A stretch of DNA of 64,000 nt from Flavobacterium odoriferum. Its GTDB lineage: Bacteria; Bacteroidota; Bacteroidia; Flavobacteriales; Flavobacteriaceae. Location of the stretch: the NCBI RefSeq assembly GCF_025499515.1, contig NZ_JAMKFA010000009.1, positions 60,768 through 124,767 on the forward strand, given 5' to 3'. Positions 25,856 to 33,370 of this stretch are shown here, piece by piece. The notes beneath the pieces were generated by a model that was not told where the DNA came from, did not search any database, and saw only the letters and a program-made list of their open reading frames with translations. The first letter of the stretch is position 1. Every line of letters starts with the position of its first letter. The position numbers and the translations under genes were made by a program.

Positions 25856-28246
25856 TTAATTTCGTAAAGGTTTACCCTTAGTTAGCATATATTGAATTCT
25901 TTCTAAAGATTTTCTTTCTCCTGTTAATGATAAAAATGCTTCTCTTTCTAAATCCAATAAATATTGTTCAGAAACTAATGTTGCTTCTGATAAATCGCCA
26001 CCAGCCATTACATAAGCCAGTTTGTTTGCAATTTTCTTATCGTGTTCAGAAATGTATTTACCAGCTTCCATTTGGTCAGTTCCAACTAAGAACATTCCCA
26101 ATGCTTGTTTTCCTAATACTTTGATATCTTTTCTTCTTACAGGTTGGGTGTAACCTTGTTCTGCCATTTGTAAAGCTACTTGTTTAGCTGTTGCAATTTG
26201 GCGGTCTTTGTTCACGACAACAATATCTCTTCCTTTTTGTAAAACGCCAGTATCAAAACCTTCGTAAGCTGAAGTAGCTACTTTTGCCATTCCTACAGTT
26301 AAGAAATATTCTTGTAAAACATTTAATTCCACGTCATTTTTACGGAATAAATCAGAAGCTCTTAAAGCCATTTCTTTAGAACCACCACCGCCAGGAATTA
26401 CACCAACACCAAATTCAACTAATCCGATGTACGTTTCTGCAGCGGCAACCGCTCTATCAGCGTGCATGGTTAATTCGCAACCTCCACCTAATGTCATTCC
26501 GTGAGGAGCTGCGATAACTGGAATAGCTGAATAACGACAACGCATCATTGTGTCTTGGAACATTTTGATGGCCATGTTTAATTCGTCATATTCTTGTTCG
26601 ACTGCCATCATGAAAATCATTCCTAAATTGGCTCCAACTGAGAAATTAGCGCCTTGATTTCCAATCACTAAACCATTGTAATCTTTTTCAGCAATATCGA
26701 TGGCTTTGTTGATTCCTTGTAAAACCCCAGCACCAATTGAATTCATTTTAGATGTAAATTCTAAATTGATGATTCCATCACCTAAATCGGTAATGATTGA
26801 ATCGCTGTTGTTCCATATTTTTTTGCTTTCGCGAATGTTATTTAAGATAATGAAAGCATCCTGACCAGGAACTTTTTCAACTTTTTTATTGGTGATAGAG
26901 TAGAAGTGTGTTGCTCCATCTTTAATAGAATAGAAAGAAGTGTTTCCTGAAGCTAACATATCGGTTACCCAAGAAGCAGGTTGATAACCTTCCGCTTTCA
27001 TTAATTCGATTCCTTTTTCAACTCCGATGGCATCCCAAATTTCGAATGGACCGTTTTCCCAACCGAATCCTGCTTTCATAGCATCGTCGATTTTATAGAA
27101 AGCATCTGTTATTTCAGGAATTCTGTTTGAACAATATTGGAACATTGAAGCGAAGTTTTTTCTGTAGAAATCTCCTGCTTTGTCTTTTCCAGTAACTAAA
27201 ACTTTGAATCTGTCGATTGGTTTTTCAATCGTTTTGGTTAATTCTAAAGTAGCGAAAGAAGCTTTTTTATTTGCTCTATATTCTAATGTATCTAAATCTA
27301 AAGTTAGAATATCTTTTCCTTCTTTTTTGTAGAAACCTTGTCCAGTTTTACTTCCTAACCATTTGTTTTCCATCATTTTGTTAACAAATTCAGGAAGTTT
27401 GAATAATTCATGTGCTTCGTCGTTTGGACAATTTTCATAAATTCCGTTAGCCACATGAACTAAAGTATCTAAACCAACAACATCAACCGTTCTAAAAGTA
27501 GCTGATTTTGGACGACCAATAACTGGTCCGGTTAATTTATCAACTTCTTCAACCGTTAATCCCATTTCTTTTACTTGGTGGAATAAACTTTGTATTCCGA
27601 AGATTCCAATTCTATTTCCGATAAAAGCTGGTGTATCTTTTGCTACAACTGAAGTTTTTCCTAAGAATTTTTCACCATAACCATTTAGGAAATCCAATAC
27701 TTCATTTGATGTTTTTGGACCTGGGATAATTTCAAATAATTTTAAGTAACGAGCCGGATTAAAAAAGTGCGTTCCACAGAAATGTTGTTGGAAATCTTCG
27801 CTTCTTCCTTCGCTCATGAACTGAATTGGAATACCAGATGTATTTGATGTTACTAAAGTTCCAGGTTTTCTATATTTGTCAACTTGTTCGAAAACGATTT
27901 TCTTGATGTCTAAACGTTCTACTACAACTTCGATAATCCAATCGGCAGTTGCAATTTTTGACATATCATCTGTGGTGTTACCAGTGGTAATTCTTGAAGC
28001 AAAACTTGGATGATAAATTGGAGAAGGCTTCGATTTTAAAGCGTTAGCTAAATGATCATTAACTAATCGGTTTCTAACGGCTTTACTCTCTAAAGTTAAT
28101 CCTTTTTTCTGTTCGGCTTCGGTTAGTTCGTTTGGAGCGATGTCTAATAATAAGACTTCTACACCAATATTAGCAAAATGGCAAGCGATTCCACTTCCCA
28201 TAATTCCGGAACCAATAACAGCAACTTTTTTAATATTACGTTTCAT
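25856..28246 (-). CDS. 3-hydroxyacyl-CoA dehydrogenase/enoyl-CoA hydratase fusion, reversed domain order
   Basis: This 796-residue bifunctional protein hydrates enoyl-CoA and oxidises 3-hydroxyacyl-CoA. The dehydrogenase comes first: the NAD motif VAVIGSGIMGSGIACHFANIG (about 8-28), then FCGTHFFNPARYLKLFEIIPG and the HAD C-terminal KDTPAFIGNRIGIF. The hydratase domain follows (about 490-690), with GNQGANFSVGANLGM and GGGCELTMHADRAVAAAETYIGLVEFGVGVIPGGGGSKE. E. coli FadB has the opposite order; this order matches B. subtilis FadN-like proteins. It starts 18 bases after the marR stop. The exact substrate range is unknown. Confidence 0.94.
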   Translation of the reverse strand: MKRNIKKVAVIGSGIMGSGIACHFANIGVEVLLLDIAPNELTEAEQKKGLTLESKAVRNRLVNDHLANALKSKPSPIYHPSFASRITTGNTTDDMSKIATADWIIEVVVERLDIKKIVFEQVDKYRKPGTLVTSNTSGIPIQFMSEGRSEDFQQHFCGTHFFNPARYLKLFEIIPGPKTSNEVLDFLNGYGEKFLGKTSVVAKDTPAFIGNRIGIFGIQSLFHQVKEMGLTVEEVDKLTGPVIGRPKSATFRTVDVVGLDTLVHVANGIYENCPNDEAHELFKLPEFVNKMMENKWLGSKTGQGFYKKEGKDILTLDLDTLEYRANKKASFATLELTKTIEKPIDRFKVLVTGKDKAGDFYRKNFASMFQYCSNRIPEITDAFYKIDDAMKAGFGWENGPFEIWDAIGVEKGIELMKAEGYQPASWVTDMLASGNTSFYSIKDGATHFYSITNKKVEKVPGQDAFIILNNIRESKKIWNNSDSIITDLGDGIINLEFTSKMNSIGAGVLQGINKAIDIAEKDYNGLVIGNQGANFSVGANLGMIFMMAVEQEYDELNMAIKMFQDTMMRCRYSAIPVIAAPHGMTLGGGCELTMHADRAVAAAETYIGLVEFGVGVIPGGGGSKEMALRASDLFRKNDVELNVLQEYFLTVGMAKVATSAYEGFDTGVLQKGRDIVVVNKDRQIATAKQVALQMAEQGYTQPVRRKDIKVLGKQALGMFLVGTDQMEAGKYISEHDKKIANKLAYVMAGGDLSEATLVSEQYLLDLEREAFLSLTGERKSLERIQYMLTKGKPLRN

Positions 28247-28264
28247 GTTTATAGGTTTGTTGTT

Positions 28265-28705
28265 TTATTTGTCGTTAAATATTTTTTTGTCGGTAATTAA
28301 TTCATTTATAACTTCGGCAACTTCCATGAAATTTTGCAATTTTTCTTCGGTTATATTTGCTTTTACAGTTTCATTAAATTTTAAAACTGTATTTTTTGAA
28401 AGTTCTCTTTTTTCTTTCCCTAATTCAGTTAAGTAAATTAAAACACCTCTACCATCAGCTGGATTTTTTTTTCGTATGATTAACCCTTTTTCTTCCATTG
28501 ACTTTAAAGTTCTCGTTAAACTTGTTGCTTCCATTCCCATTTTTGGTCCAAGTGTGGTAGATGGAGTGCCATTTTCTCTATCAATGCTTAAAAGTGCAAA
28601 ACCTGTTGCCATTGTAGCACTGTATTTAGCTGCTTCTTCGTTATACATTCTAGCAACAGCTTGCCAAGTGTATCTTAATATATAGTCGATAGTTTTATCT
28701 TGCAT
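28265..28705 (-). CDS. MarR-family regulator heading the beta-oxidation operon
   Basis: This 146-residue winged-helix protein has the MarR pattern: TLGPKMGMEATSLTRTLKSMEEKGLIIRKKNPADGRGVLIYLTELGKEKRE. As the first gene of the operon, upstream of the HAD/ECH fusion, thiolase and dehydrogenase genes, it probably represses fatty-acid degradation and may sense an acyl-CoA or fatty acid; that ligand is inferred. A long palindrome 29 bases upstream of its ATG, next to a TATATTTG -7 element, is the likely operator. Confidence 0.92.
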   Translation of the reverse strand: MQDKTIDYILRYTWQAVARMYNEEAAKYSATMATGFALLSIDRENGTPSTTLGPKMGMEATSLTRTLKSMEEKGLIIRKKNPADGRGVLIYLTELGKEKRELSKNTVLKFNETVKANITEEKLQNFMEVAEVINELITDKKIFNDK

Positions 28706-28719
28706 AGCTTAAATTTCTT

Positions 28720-28755
28720 CAAATATAAAAAAAAATACTATGCACGCATAGTATT
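28720..28755 (-). promoter_or_regulatory. marR promoter and palindromic operator
   Basis: The arms AATACTATGC (28734-28743) and GCATAGTATT (28746-28755) are perfect inverted repeats around a two-base centre. TATATTTG (minus strand, 28720-28727) fits the -7 consensus and lies just downstream. The palindrome occupies the -33/-7 spacer region, where a MarR dimer would block polymerase. The binding claim is inference; the palindrome is seen. Confidence 0.65.
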
Positions 28756-28834
28756 TTAAGATTTTTTTATAGATTTAATGATTATTTAACATTTAAAAAG
28801 TGAAATTTACCACTTCACTTAGTGGATTTTACTT

Positions 28835-30616
28835 TTATTTTTCTCCGTAAATTTTTACATATAAATTATTATATTTTTCTTTTATAATTTTACGTTTAAG
28901 TTTTAGAGTTGGAGTTAAATGTCCGTCATTAATAGACCAAACGTCAGGAGTTAATTCAAAGCGTTTTACTTTTTCCCAATTTCCAAAGCGTTCGTTATAA
29001 TGTTCTATTTCTTCTTGAATTCTTTTTATGACTAGAGGATTTGAAATAATTTCTTCGTTAGTAGTTCCTAATTTTACATCAGGATGTTTGATTGCCCAAT
29101 CTTTGATGAATTCAAAATTTGGTTGAATAAAAGCAGCAGGCATTTTTTCGCCTTCGCCAATAACCATAATTTGTTCAATAAAACGAGATTGTTTAAAAGT
29201 GTTTTCTAGTAATTGAGGAGCTACATATTTTCCACCTGATGTTTTGAACATTTCTTTTTTACGATCAGTAATTTTTAAGAAACCTTCGTTGTCTATTTCA
29301 CCAATATCACCTGTATGGAAATAACCACCTTTTAAAACTTCATTAGTTTGCGTTTCATCTTTGTAGTAACCCATCATTACATTTGGACCTTTACATAAGA
29401 TTTCGCCATCTTCAGCAATTTTAACTTCAACTCCATCTAAAACTCTACCTACTGTACCTACTTTGAAACCTTTGTTTCTCATGTCGTTAACGGAAATTAC
29501 AGGAGAAGTTTCGGTTAAACCATAACCTTCCATGACTGGAATTCCGGCTGCAGTAAACACTTTTGTTAACCTTGGTTGTAAGGCGGCACTTCCAGAAACT
29601 AAAAGTTCTAATTCGCCACCAAGAGCTTCTTGCCATTTTGAAAAAATTAATTTTCTTGCAATTTTAAGCTGAAATTCATAAAACCATCCGTTTTCTTTAT
29701 AAGGTTTGAATTGAATTCCTAAACCGGTTGCCCAAAAGAATAGTTTCTTTTTGATTCCAGTTAAATCGGCACCTTTTGCGTAGATTTTTTCGTAAACTTT
29801 TTCTAGTAATCTTGGCACAACAACCATTACATGTGGCTTTACTTCTTTTAAGTTGTCTGACATTTTTTCGATACTCTCGGCAAAGTATATTGAGATACCA
29901 TAATATTGGTATAAATAGACAATCATTCGTTCAAGAATATGGCAAATAGGTAAAAAACTTAATGCTTTTGTATCTCCTGGTCTAAGTGGAACTCTTGGTG
30001 CACTCATTAAAACATCAGAAACAATATTTTGATGTGATAACATCACACCTTTTGGTCTTCCTGTAGTTCCAGAGGTATATATTATAGTTGCTAAATCTGT
30101 AGTAGTTACATTGTTTTTTCGATCTTCAACTACATCCTGATTTGATTCATCTGCTCCGAGTTCAAGAATTTCTTTCCAACTTTTACATCCTTCAATATCA
30201 TTGTAAGAATAAATAGCTTTAAGATTTGGAATGTTTTTTTGTACAGCTAATAATTTGTCATAAACTTCTTGATCTGAAACAAAACAATAAGAAGATTCTG
30301 AATGGTTTAATATATATTCATAATCTTCTGAAGCAATCGTTGGATAAATAGGCACAGTTTGTGCACCAGTTTGCAAAGCACCAATATCTGTAATATGCCA
30401 TTCTGTTCTATTGTTTGAAGAAATAATAGCAATTTTATCATTTTTATTGACTCCTAAACGAATTAATCCTCTTGAAATAGCATTAGCTTTATCAAGATAT
30501 TCTTTAGTAGAAGTCTTAACCCATTCGCCGTTATATTTTGTTACAAGAGCGTCTGGTAAGTTGTACTTTTCTAATTGATGGTAAGGAAAGTCAAATAAGC
30601 GTGTAATATTTGTCAT
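28835..30616 (-). CDS. fadD: Long-chain fatty-acid CoA ligase (AMP-forming)
   Basis: An adenylate-forming ligase of 593 residues that activates fatty acids as acyl-CoA. The AMP-binding P-loop is IIYTSGTTGRPKGVMLSHQN; VMEGYGLTETSPVISVN, GYFHTGDIGEIDNEGFLKITDRKKEMFKTSGGKYVAPQ and the Lys-rich tail complete the fold. It lacks the carboxyl-terminal membrane helices of very-long-chain ligases and is probably cytoplasmic or peripheral. It is divergent from the cupin gene and separate from the fad operon, but an imperfect copy of the MarR palindrome lies upstream at 30719-30736. A weak hairpin between 28800 and 28825 may terminate it. Confidence 0.93.
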   Translation of the reverse strand: MTNITRLFDFPYHQLEKYNLPDALVTKYNGEWVKTSTKEYLDKANAISRGLIRLGVNKNDKIAIISSNNRTEWHITDIGALQTGAQTVPIYPTIASEDYEYILNHSESSYCFVSDQEVYDKLLAVQKNIPNLKAIYSYNDIEGCKSWKEILELGADESNQDVVEDRKNNVTTTDLATIIYTSGTTGRPKGVMLSHQNIVSDVLMSAPRVPLRPGDTKALSFLPICHILERMIVYLYQYYGISIYFAESIEKMSDNLKEVKPHVMVVVPRLLEKVYEKIYAKGADLTGIKKKLFFWATGLGIQFKPYKENGWFYEFQLKIARKLIFSKWQEALGGELELLVSGSAALQPRLTKVFTAAGIPVMEGYGLTETSPVISVNDMRNKGFKVGTVGRVLDGVEVKIAEDGEILCKGPNVMMGYYKDETQTNEVLKGGYFHTGDIGEIDNEGFLKITDRKKEMFKTSGGKYVAPQLLENTFKQSRFIEQIMVIGEGEKMPAAFIQPNFEFIKDWAIKHPDVKLGTTNEEIISNPLVIKRIQEEIEHYNERFGNWEKVKRFELTPDVWSINDGHLTPTLKLKRKIIKEKYNNLYVKIYGEK

Positions 30617-30718
30617 AATTCACAATTAATATTTGTTGCAAATTATAAAAATAAAACTAATTGTGCAATTTTTTAAATAATTGATAATCTATGGATTAAA
30701 TTTTTATGAATTTAAAAA

Positions 30719-30736
30719 TAGTATGCTTGCCTACTA
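30719..30736. promoter_or_regulatory. Candidate second MarR site upstream of the acyl-CoA ligase gene
   Basis: TAGTATGCTTGCCTACTA is an imperfect palindrome sharing the core TATGC-NN-GC(A/C)TA with the operator at 28734-28755. It lies about 103 bases upstream of the ligase ATG, farther than a simple repressor site. The match suggests a shared regulon but needs a binding test. Confidence 0.4.
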
Positions 30737-30903
30737 AATTATCAAAATTATATTGATAATACAAAAATATAGGTTTTATTGCTAAAATGAGATTTATGTA
30801 AATAATAAATAAGATTTTGTAATGATTTTGTTAAATAATTAACCACCTTTGAATAGAGTTGTAATTCGAGTTTAAAGTTATAAAGCAATTCTGCCAAAAA
30901 AAA

Positions 30904-31257
30904 ATGAAAAAGCCAAACGAAGTTGTAGAAGTCGAAAAAGGAAAAATACACATTGTTGTAGAACTAATTGAATATTTACCAAATGCTGTGGTAAGTAAAA
31001 CAATTATAAAAAAAGTAACAGGAAATGTTACCGCCTCTTCCTTTGATGCTGGAGAAGAGTTAGATGAAAAAAGATCACCTTTTGATACCTATATTCAAAT
31101 TATTGATGGTGTAGCAGAAATTACTGTTGATAAGAAAAAATTCAAATTAAAACTAGGGGATGGTATGGTTATTCCTGCACATTCCACACACCATTTTAAT
31201 GCTAATGAACAATTTAAAATGATTTCAACCGTAATTAAAAGTGGTTATGAAGATTAA
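30904..31257 (+). CDS. Cupin-domain protein
   Basis: This 117-residue single-domain cupin shows the first cupin motif in ASSFDAGEELDEKRSPFDTYIQIIDGVAEITV and the second in GDGMVIPAHSTHHFNANEQFKMISTVIK. The histidines HSTHH fit a metal site. Small cupins of this kind often bind metals or act as isomerases or sensors, but none can be assigned. It lies 45 bases upstream of the AraC-type gene on the same strand and may be co-transcribed with it. ACCTTTG about 50 bases before its start is promoter-like. Confidence 0.85.
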   Translation: MKKPNEVVEVEKGKIHIVVELIEYLPNAVVSKTIIKKVTGNVTASSFDAGEELDEKRSPFDTYIQIIDGVAEITVDKKKFKLKLGDGMVIPAHSTHHFNANEQFKMISTVIKSGYED

Positions 31258-31301
31258 ATAAGCGGAGCAAAAATTAATTTGCTTTTAAAACCAAAACAAA
31301 A

Positions 31302-31874
31302 ATGATACTCTATATTAAATATATGGTTAGTCTTCGTTGCAAAATGATGGTCAAAGAAGAGCTAAAGAAAATAGGGTTGCATCATGTTATCGTTGATTTA
31401 GGAGTTGTTGAAATTTTGGAAGACATAACTCCTAAACAATTTGATTTGTTGAAAAAAAATTTGGCCATGTCTGGTCTTGAATTATTAGACGACAAAAAAT
31501 CTATTCTTATTGAAAAAATTAAAGATGTAATTATCGAAATGGTTCATTATACAGATGAATTACCAAAAGTTAATTATTCAGATTACATAAGCGAAAAGCT
31601 CAATCAAGATTACACGTATTTATCCAACATTTTTTCAGATGTAAAAGGTATTACCATTCAGCAATACATCATCAATCACAAAATTGAACGTGTTAAAGAA
31701 TTACTTTTATATGATGAAATGAATTTGACAGAAATAGCGTATGTACTAAATTACAGTAGTGTGGCTCATTTATCCAGCCAATTTAAAAAAGTTACCGGAT
31801 TATCTCCATCTTATTTCAAACAATTGAAAAAAAGAAAAAAATCAAAACTTAGAGAAAACTTAGAAGATGTTTAG
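31302..31874 (+). CDS. AraC-family regulator with a short N-terminal domain
   Basis: The 190-residue protein has a small N-terminal region (about 1-75, IKYMVSLRCKMMVKEELKKIGLHHVIVDLGVVEI) that resembles a heavy-metal-associated beta-alpha domain but lacks the usual CxxC pair. An AraC-type double helix-turn-helix follows (about 95-180): YTYLSNIFSDVKGITIQQYIINHKIERVKELL and MNLTEIAYVLNYSSVAHLSSQFKKVTGLSPSYFKQ. The genes downstream (CsbD-like, GH130, GT4 fusion) make control of a stress response plausible but unproven. Confidence 0.88.
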   Translation: MILYIKYMVSLRCKMMVKEELKKIGLHHVIVDLGVVEILEDITPKQFDLLKKNLAMSGLELLDDKKSILIEKIKDVIIEMVHYTDELPKVNYSDYISEKLNQDYTYLSNIFSDVKGITIQQYIINHKIERVKELLLYDEMNLTEIAYVLNYSSVAHLSSQFKKVTGLSPSYFKQLKKRKKSKLRENLEDV

Positions 31875-31923
31875 TTTTAAATATTTGAAAATGTGTGATT
31901 TATGAAATATTTTGTTTTAATGC

Positions 31924-31957
31924 TATAACACATTTTGTTTTTAAATAATAACCTTTG
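31924..31957 (+). promoter_or_regulatory. TATAACACATTTTG promoter-like element before the CsbD-like gene
   Basis: TATAACACATTTTG at 31924-31937 is followed after 13 bases by ACCTTTG at 31951-31957. The same 14-mer precedes the outer-membrane barrel gene (35770-35783), also followed by ACCTTTG after 14 bases. The spacing is shorter than the usual TTTG-N19-TAnnTTTG, so a different sigma factor or an activator may use it. Confidence 0.5.
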
Positions 31958-31991
31958 TTAAATAAGATTATAACATTTAAAAATACTTAAA

Positions 31992-32213
31992 ATGGAATCA
32001 AAAGCAAACAAAGGAACAGAAGTTTTTAAAATTTCTGGAGATTGGAAAAGACAAGCTGATAATTTAAAAGATAAATTTCCGCAATTAACAGATTCTGATT
32101 TAAAATTCGAAAGTGGTAGAGAAGATGATTTACTTGAAAGAGTAGAGGCACGCTTGCACAAAAAACGAGAGGAAGTGATTAATATTATCAAAAAAGGGCA
32201 ACCTACAGCATAA
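31992..32213 (+). CDS. CsbD-like general stress protein
   Basis: The 73-residue protein matches the CsbD-like pattern: KISGDWKRQADNLKDKFPQLTDSDLKFESGREDDLLERVEARLHKKREEVINIIKKG, with Lys/Asp-rich amphipathic helices. CsbD-like proteins are small helical stress proteins found under sigma-B-type control in Bacillus; their mechanism is unknown. The gene follows the AraC-type regulator and carries the shared TATAACACATTTTG element upstream. A strong terminator follows, so it is likely a single-gene unit. Confidence 0.78.
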   Translation: MESKANKGTEVFKISGDWKRQADNLKDKFPQLTDSDLKFESGREDDLLERVEARLHKKREEVINIIKKGQPTA

Positions 32214-32284
32214 TAATTGACTTTTTTTTGTGGGCAACTTAGTAACTGAAAAATGCTAAGAATACACATAATAGCCAATAAAAG

Positions 32285-32316
32285 GCGTAGGTGAATTATC
32301 ATCTACGCTTTTTTTT
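32285..32316 (+). terminator. Terminator after the CsbD-like gene
   Basis: GCGTAGGTGA / TCATCTACGC, ten base pairs including one G-T, four-base loop, followed by eight T residues. Confidence 0.85.
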
Positions 32317-32335
32317 CATCTAACTACAACTCAAA

Positions 32336-33370
32336 ATGATACAAATCACAAAAGAAGGCATACTTCTAAAAAAAACTAAACTCTCGTTTGAAAATGATAG
32401 TGTTTTAAATCCTGCTATTATGCAAGAGGGAAACATTGTGCATATGTTGTATCGAGCGGTTAGAAGTGGTAATTATTCAACCATTGGATATGCTAAATTT
32501 GAAGGACCACTAAAAATAGTTCAACGTAACAATACACCATTATTAATTCCTTTTTCTGATGAGGAATCAAAAGGTGTTGAAGATGCAAGAATTGTTAAAA
32601 TAGATGGTGTTTATTACATAACCTATACCGCTTATAACGGAATCAATGCATTAGGAGCTTTAGTCACCTCAACCGATTTACTCACTTTTGAGCGACACGG
32701 AATTATTGTTCCAAAATTTACTTTTGACGAATTTAAACGATTAGCCGAATGCAATAATTTGGTAAATGCAAAATATTTTCGTCATGTACGCCATTTTAAG
32801 CACAATGAAGAAGTTTTTCTTTGGGATAAAGATGTAATTTTTTTTCCAAGAAAAATAAAAGGGAAATTGGCTTTTCTACATCGAATACGTCCCGGAATTC
32901 AATTGGTTTTGATTGATAGTTTAGAAGATTTAACCAAAGAATTTTGGAATCAATATTTTCTACATTTTAACGAGCATATTATTTTGGATCCAGTAGGAAC
33001 CAATCACGAATCAGGTTTTATAGGAGGTGGTTGTCCTCCCATAGAAACCGAATTAGGTTGGCTACTTATTTATCACGGCGTTTTTGATACTTCCGAAGGT
33101 TATATTTATTCAGCCGCTGCTGCACTATTAGACATTGATAATCCTACAAAAGTTATCGCAAGATTAGTCGATCCTTTGTTCAAGCCAGAACTCGATTATG
33201 AAAAAAATGGTGTGGTTTCCAATGTGGTTTTCCCCACAGGAACTGCATTATTTGAAGATACGCTCTATATCTATTATGGAGCAGCTGACAAATGTATTGC
33301 TTGCGCATCTATGAGTTTAAAGGCATTATTACAAGAACTTTTACTAAATCCAACACAACATGAGAGCTAA
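32336..33370 (+). CDS. GH130-family glycoside phosphorylase-like enzyme
   Basis: The 344-residue protein fits the GH130 family of five-bladed propeller enzymes that phosphorolyse mannose-containing oligosaccharides. Visible signatures are NPAIMQEGNIVHMLYRAV near the start, KGVEDARIVKIDGVYYITYTAYN (the catalytic Asp region), CPPIETELGWLLIYHGVFD and FPTGTALFEDTLYIYYGAADKCIACASM near the end. There is no signal peptide, so the enzyme is cytoplasmic. It overlaps the downstream glycosyltransferase by 11 bases. The pair likely builds and breaks down a related glycan; the sugar linkage cannot be read. Confidence 0.9.
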   Translation: MIQITKEGILLKKTKLSFENDSVLNPAIMQEGNIVHMLYRAVRSGNYSTIGYAKFEGPLKIVQRNNTPLLIPFSDEESKGVEDARIVKIDGVYYITYTAYNGINALGALVTSTDLLTFERHGIIVPKFTFDEFKRLAECNNLVNAKYFRHVRHFKHNEEVFLWDKDVIFFPRKIKGKLAFLHRIRPGIQLVLIDSLEDLTKEFWNQYFLHFNEHIILDPVGTNHESGFIGGGCPPIETELGWLLIYHGVFDTSEGYIYSAAAALLDIDNPTKVIARLVDPLFKPELDYEKNGVVSNVVFPTGTALFEDTLYIYYGAADKCIACASMSLKALLQELLLNPTQHES

